From NCBI RefSeq assembly GCF_030848805.1, contig NC_092362.1:17653642-17717641 (forward strand): a stretch of 64,000 nt of DNA. The letters run 5' to 3'. The DNA comes from Temnothorax longispinosus. Taxonomy: Eukaryota; Arthropoda; Insecta; Hymenoptera; Formicidae. Position numbers and translations under genes: made by a program. Below the pieces are notes generated by a model. The model was not told the DNA's origin. It saw only the letters and a list, made by a program, of their open reading frames with translations, and ran no database searches. Shown here in pieces: positions 36,500 through 49,836 of the stretch (position 1 is the first letter of the stretch; each line of letters opens with the position of its first letter).

Positions 36500-38438
36500 A
36501 TTGCGGAAAGTTAATTCTCCGAACAAGAGAAGTGACTTAACTGCATTCATGCGATATTTCTCGATACCTCGCTAATGTTCCCTGTGACGAGACGAATGCG
36601 CTTGTCAAATAGTATATCATAATGTTTTTATAAACCAATGACGCGTTTCTCGATCGAACAGCCGGCGATAATGCGATTTCCAGCTCAGCCAGCTCGTTCG
36701 AACGAAATGATAATTACGCATTGTTACGTCTCGCGTCACAGTCAATAATTGGATCTGTCAGGCATTACGTAGAACATTGGAAAAAGTTTTTTTCGAACAA
36801 CGGCATGGTAGCTTTCCGCAGATGTCTGTATATATTCAACGCACTAAACACGCTTGTATCCGATTCGACATTGCAATTACGGTATTGCGTTTAATCGGCT
36901 ATCCAGCTAGCTCGGCATGCCGTTTTCCATCAATGAAGCATTACGTTTGCTTGTCGGATCACATGAGAGCCATCCGTTCAAATATTTCGAATGTTTGTAA
37001 CGTGACATGCGATAAGCTTTGACTACCACACGGCGAAAAATATATTTAAAAAACAATAGCTAATTTAATTTCTCTGCTAAATAATATTTTCATGACATGT
37101 ATCATCGACATTCATCGATATCTTAGGTAATAATATTTAAATTTTTGAATGCTATTTATTTTATCACGATAGATACACGATTTAGAAGTGGCAACTAAAA
37201 AAAAAAAATGAAAATTCGTAACTAAAACTTAAAAAATACCTCTGATAACTATTTTAATTTATAATATATAAATTTTAATGTATAATAATTAACATTTTGT
37301 AGCGGCGTATCTTTATTACCGCAATCTTTACATTAGAATTAATTTACACAGCCATGAACCCGTGAATTACATCAAAATGAATCCGTATTCAATGTTGCAG
37401 CTACAACATTGAACCGTATTACAACTTTTGATTCGAATTGAACGACCTGCTCATTAACAATTTCGTGATTTGCAGCGGTAAATGCATTAATGCGAGATGC
37501 GATGGCAAAACCAAAAGAATAGAGTGATAGAAAATGGGAAAAAAATATTGATAGAGAAATACGGAGGTGTAGAGATAGAAAATAGGTTTTTCCATCCGGT
37601 CCGCGGCATTCTCGGGGATGATAAATCGCCGTCCTCTTCGGGGCGCGCGTGCGGACTCGAGTATCTTTAATGTCTCGGGAAGTCCTTTTACGAATGCGGC
37701 TGGGAAGAAGCTGGGAAGACGAACTTTGCGTCAAGATAATCCCGCTCCGGTGGGGGCCAATAGAAGCAGTCCCCGTCGTCCGTAGCGAAGTAGCCTCGAG
37801 ACTTCGTAACTATCACAAAGTCGTGAACTATCGTACACTCCCTTTTTCCTCGCTTTTATCCCTCGTGATTGCGTATAGAGCAGCTGGCAGTTACGTTATA
37901 TTAAAAACGATGCGGTAACGCCAAGTATATCGTCTGGAAAATGCCACCGTGTATCTTTCCCGGAACGAGTTTTTTAAGTAGAATCTAAAAAGGAGACCTT
38001 TCTCGTGTACTCCCTGGGATTAGCGAATGGCACAAGGTATTTCTGGCGTTATAGATTGCACGCGGAAACACAAAAGACTAAAATCTGTTTGCGCATGCGT
38101 GTTTATCTGAATGTGTGTATCTGGGGATGTTTATCTGAAGATAACACTCACAGATAGGAGATATTTATGGTAATATATATGTATTTTATAATATATTCTG
38201 TATAATATATTCGTAGTAATAATATTCTGAGATAATATACTGAAACATGAGAAAATCAAATGTATGTAATATTCCGTGGCGATGCCACGGATAGATTCAG
38301 CGGTCGTTTACCGACGCATCTAAGCTAAACACTGATGAACACGCAACTGACAGATAACTGAGTATATCTAACAGTTAAATTATTTGCGTAAATTTACACA
38401 TTTGGGAGTTACATCGGGGCTAGACCTCCTCTAGTAGA
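36500..38438. other. Gene-free stretch up to the assembly gap
   Basis: Mixed DNA with CpG-rich parts at 36540-36980 and 37600-37950. The frames at 36777-37022 and 37372-37918 have no recognisable motifs. A small perfect hairpin, CCGTGGC/GCCACGG with loop GAT, lies at 38274-38290. The sequence stops at a run of N. Confidence 0.45.
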
Positions 38439-38938
38439 NNNNNNNNNNNNNNNNNNNNNNNNNNNNNNNNNNNNNNNNNNNNNNNNNNNNNNNNNNNNNN
38501 NNNNNNNNNNNNNNNNNNNNNNNNNNNNNNNNNNNNNNNNNNNNNNNNNNNNNNNNNNNNNNNNNNNNNNNNNNNNNNNNNNNNNNNNNNNNNNNNNNNN
38601 NNNNNNNNNNNNNNNNNNNNNNNNNNNNNNNNNNNNNNNNNNNNNNNNNNNNNNNNNNNNNNNNNNNNNNNNNNNNNNNNNNNNNNNNNNNNNNNNNNNN
38701 NNNNNNNNNNNNNNNNNNNNNNNNNNNNNNNNNNNNNNNNNNNNNNNNNNNNNNNNNNNNNNNNNNNNNNNNNNNNNNNNNNNNNNNNNNNNNNNNNNNN
38801 NNNNNNNNNNNNNNNNNNNNNNNNNNNNNNNNNNNNNNNNNNNNNNNNNNNNNNNNNNNNNNNNNNNNNNNNNNNNNNNNNNNNNNNNNNNNNNNNNNNN
38901 NNNNNNNNNNNNNNNNNNNNNNNNNNNNNNNNNNNNNN
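38439..38938. other. Assembly gap, exactly 500 N
   Basis: Five hundred undetermined bases. The round length indicates a placeholder of unknown true size, so distances across it, and any gene spanning it, cannot be trusted. Confidence 0.99.
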
Positions 38939-39289
38939 ATTCTGGCCGCGATTTGGTTACGCGATCAATTCCAGGTGGTTTACAGTTACGACTACTAGCT
39001 ATTTAGTAACTATATATGGTGGTCGCCGCTACGTCTATTTGAATACTGCGTTTCGAGCAATACCGAGCACTCAGAGTTCGTAGTTGTTCGAGATAATCGC
39101 CGGTTGCAATAATAATAACTGGGAAACAACGATTTATCAAAATCTTGAATAAACAATTTATTACGCAACATTTGGAAGTATAAGATTTAATCTAGCAGGC
39201 AGAAGCTATATGCAGCGGGACTCGAGCACGAGGATAAATATAATCCCAGGCGAAGATATACTTTAATATCTGTCTTCAATTCATGTTGT

Positions 39290-39293
<4 letters not shown>
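38939..39293. other. Short stretch after the gap, nothing recognised
   Basis: No open frame, RNA gene or clear repeat. It leads into a TC microsatellite. Confidence 0.5.
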
Positions 39294-39338
<45 letters not shown>

Positions 39339-39362
39339 TTTTCTCTCTACCTCTCTCTCTCT
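39294..39362. repeat. (TC)n microsatellite, slightly interrupted
   Basis: About 69 bases of TC repeats, broken by TTT and one TAC. On the plus strand it is a pyrimidine tract but is not followed by a convincing acceptor AG. It creates an artefactual Leu/Ser-rich open frame. Confidence 0.93.
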
Positions 39363-42300
39363 ACGTAACAATTTTATTTGTAATATTTTGTGCCATGAAT
39401 ATTCATTTTCAATATCCATTAGCAACTGCATTTTCCGTAGTGAAATTACAAAAAATTATTGCTGAGGTCTTAATGACCCCGCACGTAATGCAAATATTCT
39501 TGCCGACGAGTCTCGTTGGTTGGTGGTTAATACGCGCTTCTTCCCACATCCGAGGAAATGACTGCGGTTTATTATTGCGAGCATTTTCTAAGATGTAGCA
39601 TATTTTGCCATTTGCTCCCGTTCGCTCGGTGCATTTCGTGAGCAATTTTCTAAAACGCACTCTCCCTCGCGAGACCCCCCCCCTTCGCTTCATCGCTATG
39701 CATAAAATGCAGCGAGCATTTCGATTCATTTTGCTCCTCGATTTCCGGTCAATTATCGAGACTACATGGATGGGTCGGATCGACACGCGGATAGGAGCAG
39801 GTTGCGCTCGCGGCTCGAATTGGATTTTCAAAGCGGTCGGCGTGTATTACCGCCTACCTCTGTCCCCTATCACTTCGAAGTCCCGACGGGTATTTGGGTA
39901 CGTATACCGTGGCGCGGCGGGAGTGTGAGGGACGTTGTGTAGCAACGATCGTTCCCATTTGTTATAGCCGGATCTAATTGCCGAGACGAAATGACGCCAC
40001 GACCAGAAATTACGGCATATATCTGCTACGTACCTCTGGTGATTGCTTTATACTGTCGAACTCTCTGGCCAGCCGGCCGGCCGGGCCGGCCGACCGGGTG
40101 CGTGTACACCCAATAAAACTAGAGCATATACTACTCGCATCTACTGAGAGGCCCATAATCCCGAACGAGCTTTACTCCGACGAACGTGCCAATTTCCCTC
40201 CCGCGCGCACATCGCCACAGATGTGGTAATTGATGGTCGCGGAATTTAGGACATTAGACTCAGCATAGAATCGATACTGATGAACAAAGCGCGTGTATAT
40301 ATATCTAAATGTCTTTCACTGTACATGTGTGTCGTGAGATTGGCGGAATAGGTCAAACAGAAATAACTTTGCCAATAGATTTAGTGAAATTACAATGTTA
40401 TCAAAGTTTCTTGTATAGAAATTTAATGATTTTAAATGCAGAGAGCGGAAGAAGAACAAAATAAGATCTATCTGCGACAATTTACTTAGTAAAGTTACGT
40501 CTGTTAGAAAAGAAAATACCTGAATATTGGTTTTGCTTATTCAGGAATTTTCCAAAAGTTTTGTTAAAACGAAGAGAAGGATCTTCGTGACGGTCTTCTG
40601 TTAAGAAAAAAACCTCGGAATATAAAATAAATTCTGCTTAATTTACTCTCTTCTTTCGGTTGATAAGATTCAAAGTTGCAATTACTTAACAAGAGCGCTT
40701 TCTCGCTACGTAAATTTCACGAAAATTCGGAGCACCGGCGCGCACACAGACTCGTATGTAGCGACATAACGTGCGACTGTTGCGACAGCCATGGAGAAAA
40801 TTGGCACAGGCGGACAAGGTATTTCGTACCGCGCGCATATTCGAGATTTGCATAAACATTGACAGTGTTCACTGAGTGGTTTGCGAGCTCATGCAAAGTA
40901 GATGGATATCGTGTCCTGTCCAGACTAGTTAAATCAAAGAGACACTTTAACGCAAGAACATCAGGACTACGCTTCCTGCGTGTATAGAGCAACGCCTGGG
41001 AAAAAAAAAATTACTCCTTGTTCATTACGTGTTAAGAAATATTCAGCTTTCCTTAAAGGCCGATGTAGCGTTCTTTAAGCTAGTCAGAGTTACGTAAATC
41101 GTAATTTAGCAGAATATATATCAATATAATATCTAGCATTGTAACGAGAACAATAATTTCTCGACAGATATTTTTGTAAATTATTATTATAAAATCGTAT
41201 AACGTTATTATAAAGATATAGGAGGGTTTTCAATTATTTTGTGAAACGTTAATTACTTCTCGTAATATCACAACATGCCATTACAACTCTTTGTCTAATG
41301 AGAGATGACTTGTCTTCATTTACGTTAAATTTGATTAGAATTCAATCGTACGTTGATGATATGTCAAAGTACATATATTAGGCACATGTCACAAGAGGAT
41401 AGGCTGGAAATCATAATTGACATATTTCTGCCAAATTAACGGGGAGACAGGCCACATTTGTACGCATATTGGATGCCACTACCGATAGTACGGAAGCTCA
41501 TAAGCGCGTCATCCGTGAAGGGATGGTGGTCGGACACATGGAGAACACGCGGAAAGGTGGGAGGGGGAAAGGGTCGTCGGTTCTCGAACCATCATAGAAG
41601 CAAACGTGTGACCTCAAAATCAGCATGCAAATTCGTCGAATAATTATTCCGTCTGTCCGTCTCGCTTCAGAGTCCTACGGAGGTTCCCTTGATTTAGGGC
41701 TACGGCATTACACCGTATATCGCATTCAGTGTTACGGTATTGGTGTGCGGGTTACTCCGGCCGGGTTACCGTCTTACGAGCTTCACAGAGGCGGAATCCG
41801 AATCCGAATGGGCGGAATCCAAAGAGCCGCAGGGTGTCCTTACAGCAAGCTCTAGGAGACATTTAACGTCGTTAAATATGGACAGCGATAATCGTGACTA
41901 TACCGTAGCTCGCACGAGATATGTACTGAGACATTATGTTTGTGCCCGTGTTTATACATCGGGCTTATCCCGATTATATTTGTTATAACGGAGATCATAT
42001 AAATATAAAAACGATGTTTTTATATACTTGGCTCGAGACGCGCGTGGGCAAATAAAAATGTAGTTAAATATATAATTCTATAACTGTTTTGCGCTCTGTT
42101 TCATGTTACTTATTTATTGATTAACATATGTAGCACGTGTGCAGTTACAATTTTCTTTGCACGCAACCTGTTTTAAATGTAAAGAATTTATGGAGCTATT
42201 GTCGGGAAAAGAATTACTTCAATTTGCTGTGCCACAAGAACTCATAATTACATTTAAATTTGCTGCACGCGAGGAGATTATATACGTTTGAAGCTTCTCT

Positions 42301-45300
42301 GTTGTCGATATTTGTCGTAATAAAGCTGAACAAAAACAATTTATCGATCGACCCAAGGCATATTGTCGAGCTGGAGGGAAAACATTTGGAGAATCGCCAG
42401 ACCGTGGTTAATTAATCAACAAGCCATTAGCGGCTACAGCAATGATTATTGTCTTTTAGACGGTTTACTGTGCTATGTTGTATAAGGGATATGTCATTTT
42501 AGAGAGGCGGAGAGTAAATAGACGAGATTAAAGTCTCTTCTCTTTAATAAATAAAGGCTGATCGACAAAGTTTTTTCTGATCTGCGCTAGTGGCGATTAA
42601 TAATAATTTTTTAATAAATCTGTAACAAAAATGTTATTTTTATATTGAAATCGTTTTATTGTAACTACAAGTTAGGTAATGGTTCAGGAAATAGTAATTC
42701 ACCACTAAGGAATTAGAATTAATCCCATGTTGCTTGAGAGTAGACATATTATTTCAATAAATATCATCTTTCGTGATTAATCAGAAGCAGTTTTTCTCTT
42801 GCCATTATTAATGAGGGAAATACATTAAGCTGTCGTGCGTAATGAGATACTGTATTAAGCAAGGAGTAAGCTTTCTGGGCGTTTGTAAAAAGTGACGAGT
42901 AGTAGTGTTGACTGAAAGGGATCGAAAGTTTTTTACAGTAACAGTTCACCTTATTGCTCTGAAGGGATGACCCTTGCTTGAAAGAATGCTTGCGAGCGTC
43001 GAGCACGTACTATCTGCCAATCGGTGGAAAAGGGTTTCTACTTGCGGGCGAACGTGTATCGACAGGTATCTTTCTTTTTCTCCTATCCTCATCAACCTAT
43101 TCTAAACAATCTTTTTCGACTTAATTATTTGACGGAGTTATTTGTCTGATTTTTTATTTGTTTCGTAGAGATTATTTGTTTATAACAATTAAAAATTTAA
43201 TTGTAATATAATTAATATGTTCATATGAAGCATTTAGGTTATCTAATAATTCTATATTTAATTCGGATAAATATATTATATAGTCAGACGTTATTCCCAT
43301 ATTTCTCATCGAATTCACGTTTCCAACTAGTCTTCGCTGAAAAGTGGAGCCGAGATTAGAGCGGGGAAGGCAGGAAGGTTCGACGAATAGCGTCGAATCC
43401 TTGCCTCTTGAAAAACGAATATAGGGAACGAACACGAATAGCAAGGATACCGAGCGGTAGAAATATGTGAAGGTAAATCCCTGTTTATGAGGGTGATAAG
43501 GACCGTCATTAGAGGTATCACAAAGAGGAAAGAACGCTTTAGCGAATACCGACGAGAGAATATCGACCACGGGATACATATTTGAACGCCGATTTTCAAA
43601 GTTTATATGAGAGCAAGGGAAAGCTCTAAGGTCGATATGTTTAAATGTTACAAAATCATGACCTTCTTAATATTTATCATTGTTTATGGTGTTTCTTGCA
43701 ATCTTTATCTTGGATTATTGCAAATAAAATATTTCGAAAGTTCTATTCAATTTTATGAAACACGCAAACTAAATGTCTTTTGATAATTAAGTACGTTGCA
43801 TTAAACATATCATTAAAACAACATTTGTACTTATATTCAGATCTAGGTTTTATCTATATTTTTTAACATGTTAATATTTAAGAAAATATACACTTTCTTG
43901 TGCGATGCGACATTATTCCTCGAGCGCGGGTGATAATCCCCGTGTCAGAAAAGTCTCGTGCCTTATATCTTCTCGGGATGACAAACGGCAATTGCGGCTG
44001 CGCTCTCTCCTTTTCATGGTCTCGCCGCCGTTCGTTCTTCCGCGAGTCTGTAGTCTGTAGGTCCGGTGGGTTAGGGCACTGAGCTTAACCGTAAATTTAT
44101 TTTCCGGCGAGCCCGTCGGAAGTCTCGTCTCCTCCTCTTCTTCTCGGCGAGCTCCGCCAGGAAAGCCGGACACTACGAGTTTCATTGTTTACCGTTGGCC
44201 GGGGCTTGACACCATCGGTCCAGGGGATGGTGGTCCGTCTGAGAAGGAGTTAGTTTGACCAACACTCTTCCTCTCCCGACTGTATGTCGGGACTCGACCT
44301 CGTTTCGCGTACTTTTCTAGCCACTCTTCGTACGTGGAGGGCAGTTACGTACTTTGGCGGCGTAATCCTCCTTGTCCGCCTCGCGCCCTAAAAGGATTAG
44401 CGATTGGGAAAATCTTGAAGAATCTTAAAGGCAACCAGAATGAACCGGCTTGCGATTGTTATCGAGGGAAACGTCTTTCAGAATGTTCGGAAATAATTGC
44501 GTTGCACGTTCACGTTTATGTACAAAGTTTAGTATTACCGGAAATTAAGTTTCGATTTTTATGGTACGTGCTTTGTGTGTATCTCGGAATAAATGCGCAT
44601 TTCGAATCGGTATGATACGGATACGTAAGCGATGCATTATGCACAAGCATTGGATAGGATCATAAAAACACGTTGGTTCTTTATTATTCGATTTCGCTCT
44701 GCAGCATCGTGACACGTTGTTTCACATCGCGTATACTCCTCGGGAATATCTTGTTGTTCCGCTTCGCGGATAAATCTTGGTATTCTGAAATATTTAGTTG
44801 ACAAAGCAGAGTTGAGTTTAATAATCTTCCACGCAGATTCCTCGCTCTGAAGGGTCCCGTAATTTCGTCAGGCTTAAAAAGAAAACATCGATGGCCCCGT
44901 TTTCTCTCTGACAACAATGGCCCGGGGCGTCGCCACTCTGGGGAGAATTTCATACGTCCACTTTATATTGTGGAAGTATCTCCTCCTCGTACATACTACA
45001 TTACCCCTCGCGCGAGACAGAAGAAAAATATCCCGAGATCTCTCGGGAAACTTACGCGCCCCTTGTTTCGAGGTGAAAGTTTTCACGAAAACGGAGAAAA
45101 ATTGACGTCGTGCATCCGGAGTAAAGCGGTCGTTGCAGCGCACTCGATCTTCGTCGAGCGGATGTGTTTCGTTTTTCGCTAAATTCTCGCTTCTCCGTGG
45201 CCGTCGGCGGCTTTTCTTCCGAATAATGCACAAGATATTGACGATTAGCTTACAAAATAAGGATGATTAGAGCTATTAAAATGATCGATTTCTCAGAATG

Positions 45301-46087
45301 TAGCGAATCTAGAAAATTTACAAAATTTTTTTATTTTTCAGTAAATAACACTTTTGACAAAGGAGTACATCTAAATAAATTCTAATATGTAAGAAATTTA
45401 CTGTACATTTAAACGTTAATAAATCTAAAAATCGTGAAGAAATTGATCGAGGAAAAGAATAATTTTGGGAATCTTGCGATATGAGACATCGCCAGGTTTG
45501 CGATTATCAAACATTCCGTATAGCCGATCATATAGAGACGTCTGTCGATTGCGGTATCGCGCAACAACGGACGCTCGCCGGAATTTCCTGGATTCAGCGG
45601 GAACATTGGCAGGAAATCACGGACCATGATTTCTATGCTCGGCTACGATCTACGTTGATCCACGACCAGGTCTGACAAGATAATGGAATCGTTTAGCGCT
45701 GGCATTTGGGCAATACTCGAGACAGGCGTCTCATTCTGTTCCTCTCCTCCTGGCTTATTCCTCTAATCTTCGGCCCTTCGGCTCGGAGCTCGGCTGGGCC
45801 ACGCGCGTTGCAGAAAGCCCCGGTCGATCTATTGGAACGCGCGCACGGCTTTGTTCGCGTGCCAATTGCAGGCCGTTAATTGGCTATAGCCAATAAAGCC
45901 CTGATTAGCAGCAGGCAGATCCGTAGATCCACTGTCTATCCATGTGAATACGTGCGTTAAGCCCTATGCATCACCAAAATGGTATCCACCTCATCGATGT
46001 CTCGTCGCCGTAATCACAAACAGTGAACGTCTAGCATCTATCAAACGAGACTATTGCGATAATCCTATTCTCTTAACTTACGTAGGT
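39363..46087. other. Gene-free stretch
   Basis: No gene recognised. A C9 run lies near 39675. A palindromic CCGGCC-rich block is at 40071-40099. CpG-rich parts lie at 39600-40230, 41480-41840, 43900-44420 and 44880-45240, with overlapping domain-less frames on both strands. AT-rich parts lie at 40380-40680, 41050-41450 and 42550-42780. The minus-strand frame 44874-45233 contains a donor-like GTAAGT at about 45053 but no ATG. Confidence 0.45.
40071..40099. repeat. CCGGCC-rich palindromic block
   Basis: Tandem GCCGGCC-like units run for nearly 30 bases and are strongly self-complementary. It resembles the GC-only block at 26429-26463 in kind but not in exact unit. Likely simple repeat expansion. 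Confidence 0.6.
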
Positions 46088-46135
46088 GAAACGTTTCAAT
46101 ACACATTTCATGAAACGTTCCAATACACGTCTGTC
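46088..46135. repeat. Two-copy 24-base tandem repeat
   Basis: GAAACGTTTCAATACACATT at 46088 recurs at 46112 as GAAACGTTCCAATACACGTC, with a few substitutions. The first copy starts with the palindrome GAAACGTTTC. It is a local duplication without clear role. Confidence 0.7.
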
Positions 46136-48724
46136 AATGCATCTTGTTAATAAAGCATAGTGTACACTAATTAACACTCTATTGTTTTGACTGAGGCAAT
46201 CTCACAATTGTATGCAATGTTTCGGTTATACGAAAACACTGCTTCTATAATATTTTATATAATAGAACATGCTACGACTGCATGCAAGAAAGAGATTTGC
46301 AATGTCGATTGTACGGCTTTCAACAGTCATAGATTTAAAGATTTGCATTATCTGAAGATTCCAGATTTTTTACGGTCTATTGTTGCATGTCGCAATATAT
46401 TTAACTCTCATCAAGCGAAAATTTTTAATAAAACATGCAGCTATTATATAAACGAATTTTAAAAAATCATTAAATTTTAAAACATGTAATATGTAAAAAA
46501 ATATTCAATTAATATAAATGAATCTTGACAAAGAAGAGGTAAAGTCTGAAATTTGCAACTGATGAAGGGAGGCAGAATAAAAATTTGACGTGAAATAAAT
46601 ATCTGTATATACCTGTAATTATCATTTTTCTCAAGATTGATTTGTAGATAGGTTGCTTCGATTTTTCTTGTACCATTTTTGCGAGTACCGTACGCTTCTT
46701 ATTCCGCCTTGCGTGCGCTTCAAGAGCGCATATCTCCGAAACTCTGATCATGAAAAATAGTCGCTCTATCTAGTCGCCGGGAATGTATTTTATTTCTGAA
46801 AATATTTATTGCCGGATGCGACGGACTTTTATACGGTATATTTATTTCGAAATATCTCCGCGCCGAGCGGACAAAAATTTTTTTTGTATCTGTACGTGAT
46901 GCCGGTCGCGTACTTCGGCATCCACGGAAAGACAGAAAGGTGTGCGTGATCGCCATGAGAACGATCCTCGTCGAGTGCATCCGCTGGCTGACCTCTGCTA
47001 TCATATGGTATTGCGCTACCATCAGCCAGAACGGGAAATCGACGTGGAAAATATTTCCCCCTTTCAACACCTTCCTCCTCGTCCAGTCAACGCCCCCGTC
47101 TTTTTTCACTCTCTCTCTCTCCTCTTTTTCTCCGCTCTTTCGGTATGATGCCGTAGATATAAGTATATACGTGGATATGCGTTGCGGAGCCGACACTTTG
47201 CTCACGTTTCTTTTTTCACTTTACACGCTGCGACACGAGAAAGGGCTTATGCCTTGTCCGCGCCAGCTCTTAACGAGAACCCTTACGCGGTAGTACCCAT
47301 TCATTTGCGCTGGTTTTCCCGGTTTTTTTCCCCGTTCGCATAAATTTTGTCATAGCCGATGTCTTCCGTATACGCGTGCAGACTGTATTTTATTTTCGGG
47401 TAAGATGTTTCGTTCACACGCTTTTCCCGTACATTTTCTTGAAATATCAATGTGACTGTCCAAATATTTTTATATCATATTTTGAGTTTGTTTTGTGATG
47501 AAATATGAAATATAATATTTTGATCTGTTAAAAATAACCAAAATATACAAATATATATTACGACAATAATATATTTTATTACCACTATAGTAATTCGAAT
47601 TAAATAAAACACATTCGCAGATATATGATAAAATAAACGTTGGAAAATGCTGGGATAAAGTGGTAAAGCAACGAAGTTATTAGCACGAATGTTAACAGAG
47701 GTAACTGATTACAGAACGGCTGAAATGTGCTAATCGCGCAGGAGATTCTTAATTAATTCCGAGCTAGCGTTTCTTTTCAGCTCGCGAAAATTCGGATCAT
47801 CTTGAGAAACGTTTTACGACAGTCTTGAGCCCGGGTAGATTTCCGTCTTTATTTTCTCGCGAAGACGCGAACGTGGAGAAACATAGGGAGAAAGATAAAA
47901 GGTATGAAATAAGGAAAAGGGACGGTTCATGGGACAAGTTCTGCAAGCGGACCAAACGAAAATGAGATCGCTCGAGAGCTGAGGCACGCTAAGACGGCGT
48001 GTTTAATGGTTTCATTAGTAAGAAAAGAGAGCAAACACGGCCACACGGAGTGAAGTTCTTTCTGATAGGATTTTTCCAGCCCCTCTCTCCCTACGGCGCG
48101 CGCGCTCTCTCTGAATTTTCTTTTACCGTGCCATTAAAACCAGCGTATATTCTTTCTCGTCTCGGCGGCTCTTTTATCATTCCCCGCATTGCGCGGAAAA
48201 CGATTTGTTCCAGTGAGTTGTCTGACTCATCGTCTCGGGTTTTGGCTTTGAAAGACCTTCATTTAACGTTAAATTACAAACAAATTGGGCCACTTGCGAT
48301 ATTATGCGAATCGCTTGTGTTGAAATGACCGCGGGTTCAGCTTTGAAATATTATGCGAATTTCAACCGGGCGGAAATTAATGTAACGCGGAGTATTGAAT
48401 TTTATAAAACAAGTTTAGAACTTTTTTAAATTGATTTACATTAGTTTTTGAATGAGCGATCCATGTGGCGCATAATTAAAATTTCGCTGCCATTAAATTC
48501 GAAAGATTTGCTGGTTTATTATTATGATAACTTATCTGCATAAACTCTATGTCATGATGCGCGTTGTAAAAAGTGCGTTTAACGAAGCGATTGCATTAAA
48601 AGGAAAGAGGGCCAAACCGAAGCGCTCTCCGCGAGTACAAAACACATTTTCTCGTTTACGATTTGAAAACATCGCGCTTGATTGTCCAGGCGTTGATTCG
48701 ATTTTGTATGCTGATTGTAATTTT
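46136..48724. other. Gene-free stretch
   Basis: AT-rich at 46430-46640 and 47460-47640, and CpG-rich at 46790-47330 and 47780-48350. Open frames at 46720-47293 on both strands carry no domains. A reasonable acceptor, TTTCTTTTCAG, ends at 47780, but the following frame closes after 15 codons without a donor. No RNA gene recognised. Confidence 0.45.
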
Positions 48725-48768
48725 ACGCGCCGCGATCGTTAGTACGGTCGCGGCGCGTGTTTTTTTTT
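48725..48768 (+). other. 14-bp GC-rich hairpin followed by nine T (terminator-shaped)
   Basis: ACGCGCCGCGATCG (48725-48738) pairs with CGGTCGCGGCGCGT (48745-48758). Thirteen pairs are Watson-Crick and one is a T-G wobble, around the loop TTAGTA, whose ends can also pair. GT and eight more T follow directly (48760-48768). The shape is that of a bacterial intrinsic terminator, but the DNA context is an insect genome. In eukaryotes a T-run ends RNA polymerase III transcription, so a Pol III transcript on the plus strand is conceivable. No A-box/B-box or known Pol III RNA was found upstream. Confidence 0.55.
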
Positions 48769-49759
48769 CTGCTTTTGATTTCGTAGCCAGGCTAGAATTT
48801 TCAATGACCGTATAATATTATTGTTCGGAAAATGTGGATCGTTTCGAGGATCAAATGCGTCGACATTTTGTGAATTGGTCGGTCATATATCACCTAAACA
48901 ATATGTGCATTGTGCGCAGTGCTTCTCGCAGGGCATTGTACACAATTCCATGTCCCGGGTGAATAAAAAAAAAATCACTTCCCTTGCATTAATTTCCAAT
49001 ATCGATGCGTCGGGATTTATGGAAGTTTCGCCATAACGGAACAGTTGTGTGTCCTGATTAAAAAAAGGGGGGAAGAGGAAGATAAATACTCGTGAAATAT
49101 TGAATTTGGTTTCGGCACCGGATATTCAATCAAGCCGCGAGCTCTTATCGTCTGTGCAAATATTTAAGCGCGAGTCTTGATTTGAGCGAAGCGTGTATAA
49201 GAGACCGAGGCCATGTATCTTCTAGGCCATCTGTCTCCTAAACGCGCGCAAATCGAGTAAACGTCCTCCTCCGCGCAATTAAAATAGTTTTAGGATATCT
49301 CCTTCTCTGTCCGGACGGAGTAGGTACTTTTTGCGGCAGCCTGGTATGCCGCTCGTACGAGTAATTTCCCAGGAAGCTTCCTTCAGCCAGCATTTAGAGA
49401 CATTCCGGTGGCTATCGGGCTATAAGAAGCGGGAAAGAAGAAATTACGCGATGCAATTTGGGACAACGTAGGGCTTACGTGTCGGCAGTTGTCGCGACGA
49501 GTTTTGGCGGCGATTAAGGCCGGCGAACTTTCCCGGCTTGAGGAGAAGGCGTGGGGGGGCGAGGAGTCCTCTACGATGGAAAAAAAGAGCAATCTAACGA
49601 GATACGATTAAACTCCTTGCGCGCGCGGACAACTTTTCGGTCTCGTTCCGGAAACTTGTGCGGGAACACTCGCGTGGTGGAAACCGATATACCTCTTGAA
49701 ATGTGGCGCATGTATGTGTGTATCTGTGTGCGCGTATGCGGAGCTTTCCTTTTAAAAGA
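48769..49759. other. Gene-free stretch before the splice element
   Basis: Mixed, CpG-rich from about 49300. The frames at 48821-49036 and 49383-49787 have no recognisable motifs. The longest open frame of the window (49571-50179, minus, about 200 codons) covers this area but starts at TTG. Its basic stretch is the complement of the pyrimidine tract at 49760-49781. I do not call it a gene. Confidence 0.45.
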
Positions 49760-49836
49760 CTTTTTTCTCTTTGTCTGTTTCAGGTAAGAGATAGTGGGCG
49801 ACTTGCCTCGAGCTTGCACTTTCCTCCGTGGTGAGT
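49760..49836 (+). promoter_or_regulatory. Candidate recursive splice (ratchet) site with 47-base cryptic exon
   Basis: A 22-base tract with 20 pyrimidines (49760-49781) leads to CAG (49781-49783), and the next bases are GTAAGAG (49784-49790). A strong 3' splice site therefore abuts a strong 5' splice site with nothing between. No AG occurs in the 22 bases before the acceptor. Another strong donor, GTG|GTGAGT, lies at 49831-49836, defining a 47-base exon 49784-49830. One of its frames is open (VRDSGRLASSLHFPP); the others hit stops. Abutting sites plus a downstream donor are the signature of ratchet points with cryptic exons in long Drosophila introns. A normal 47-base alternative exon is the main alternative. 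It implies a plus-strand gene whose intron covers this area. Confidence 0.45.
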
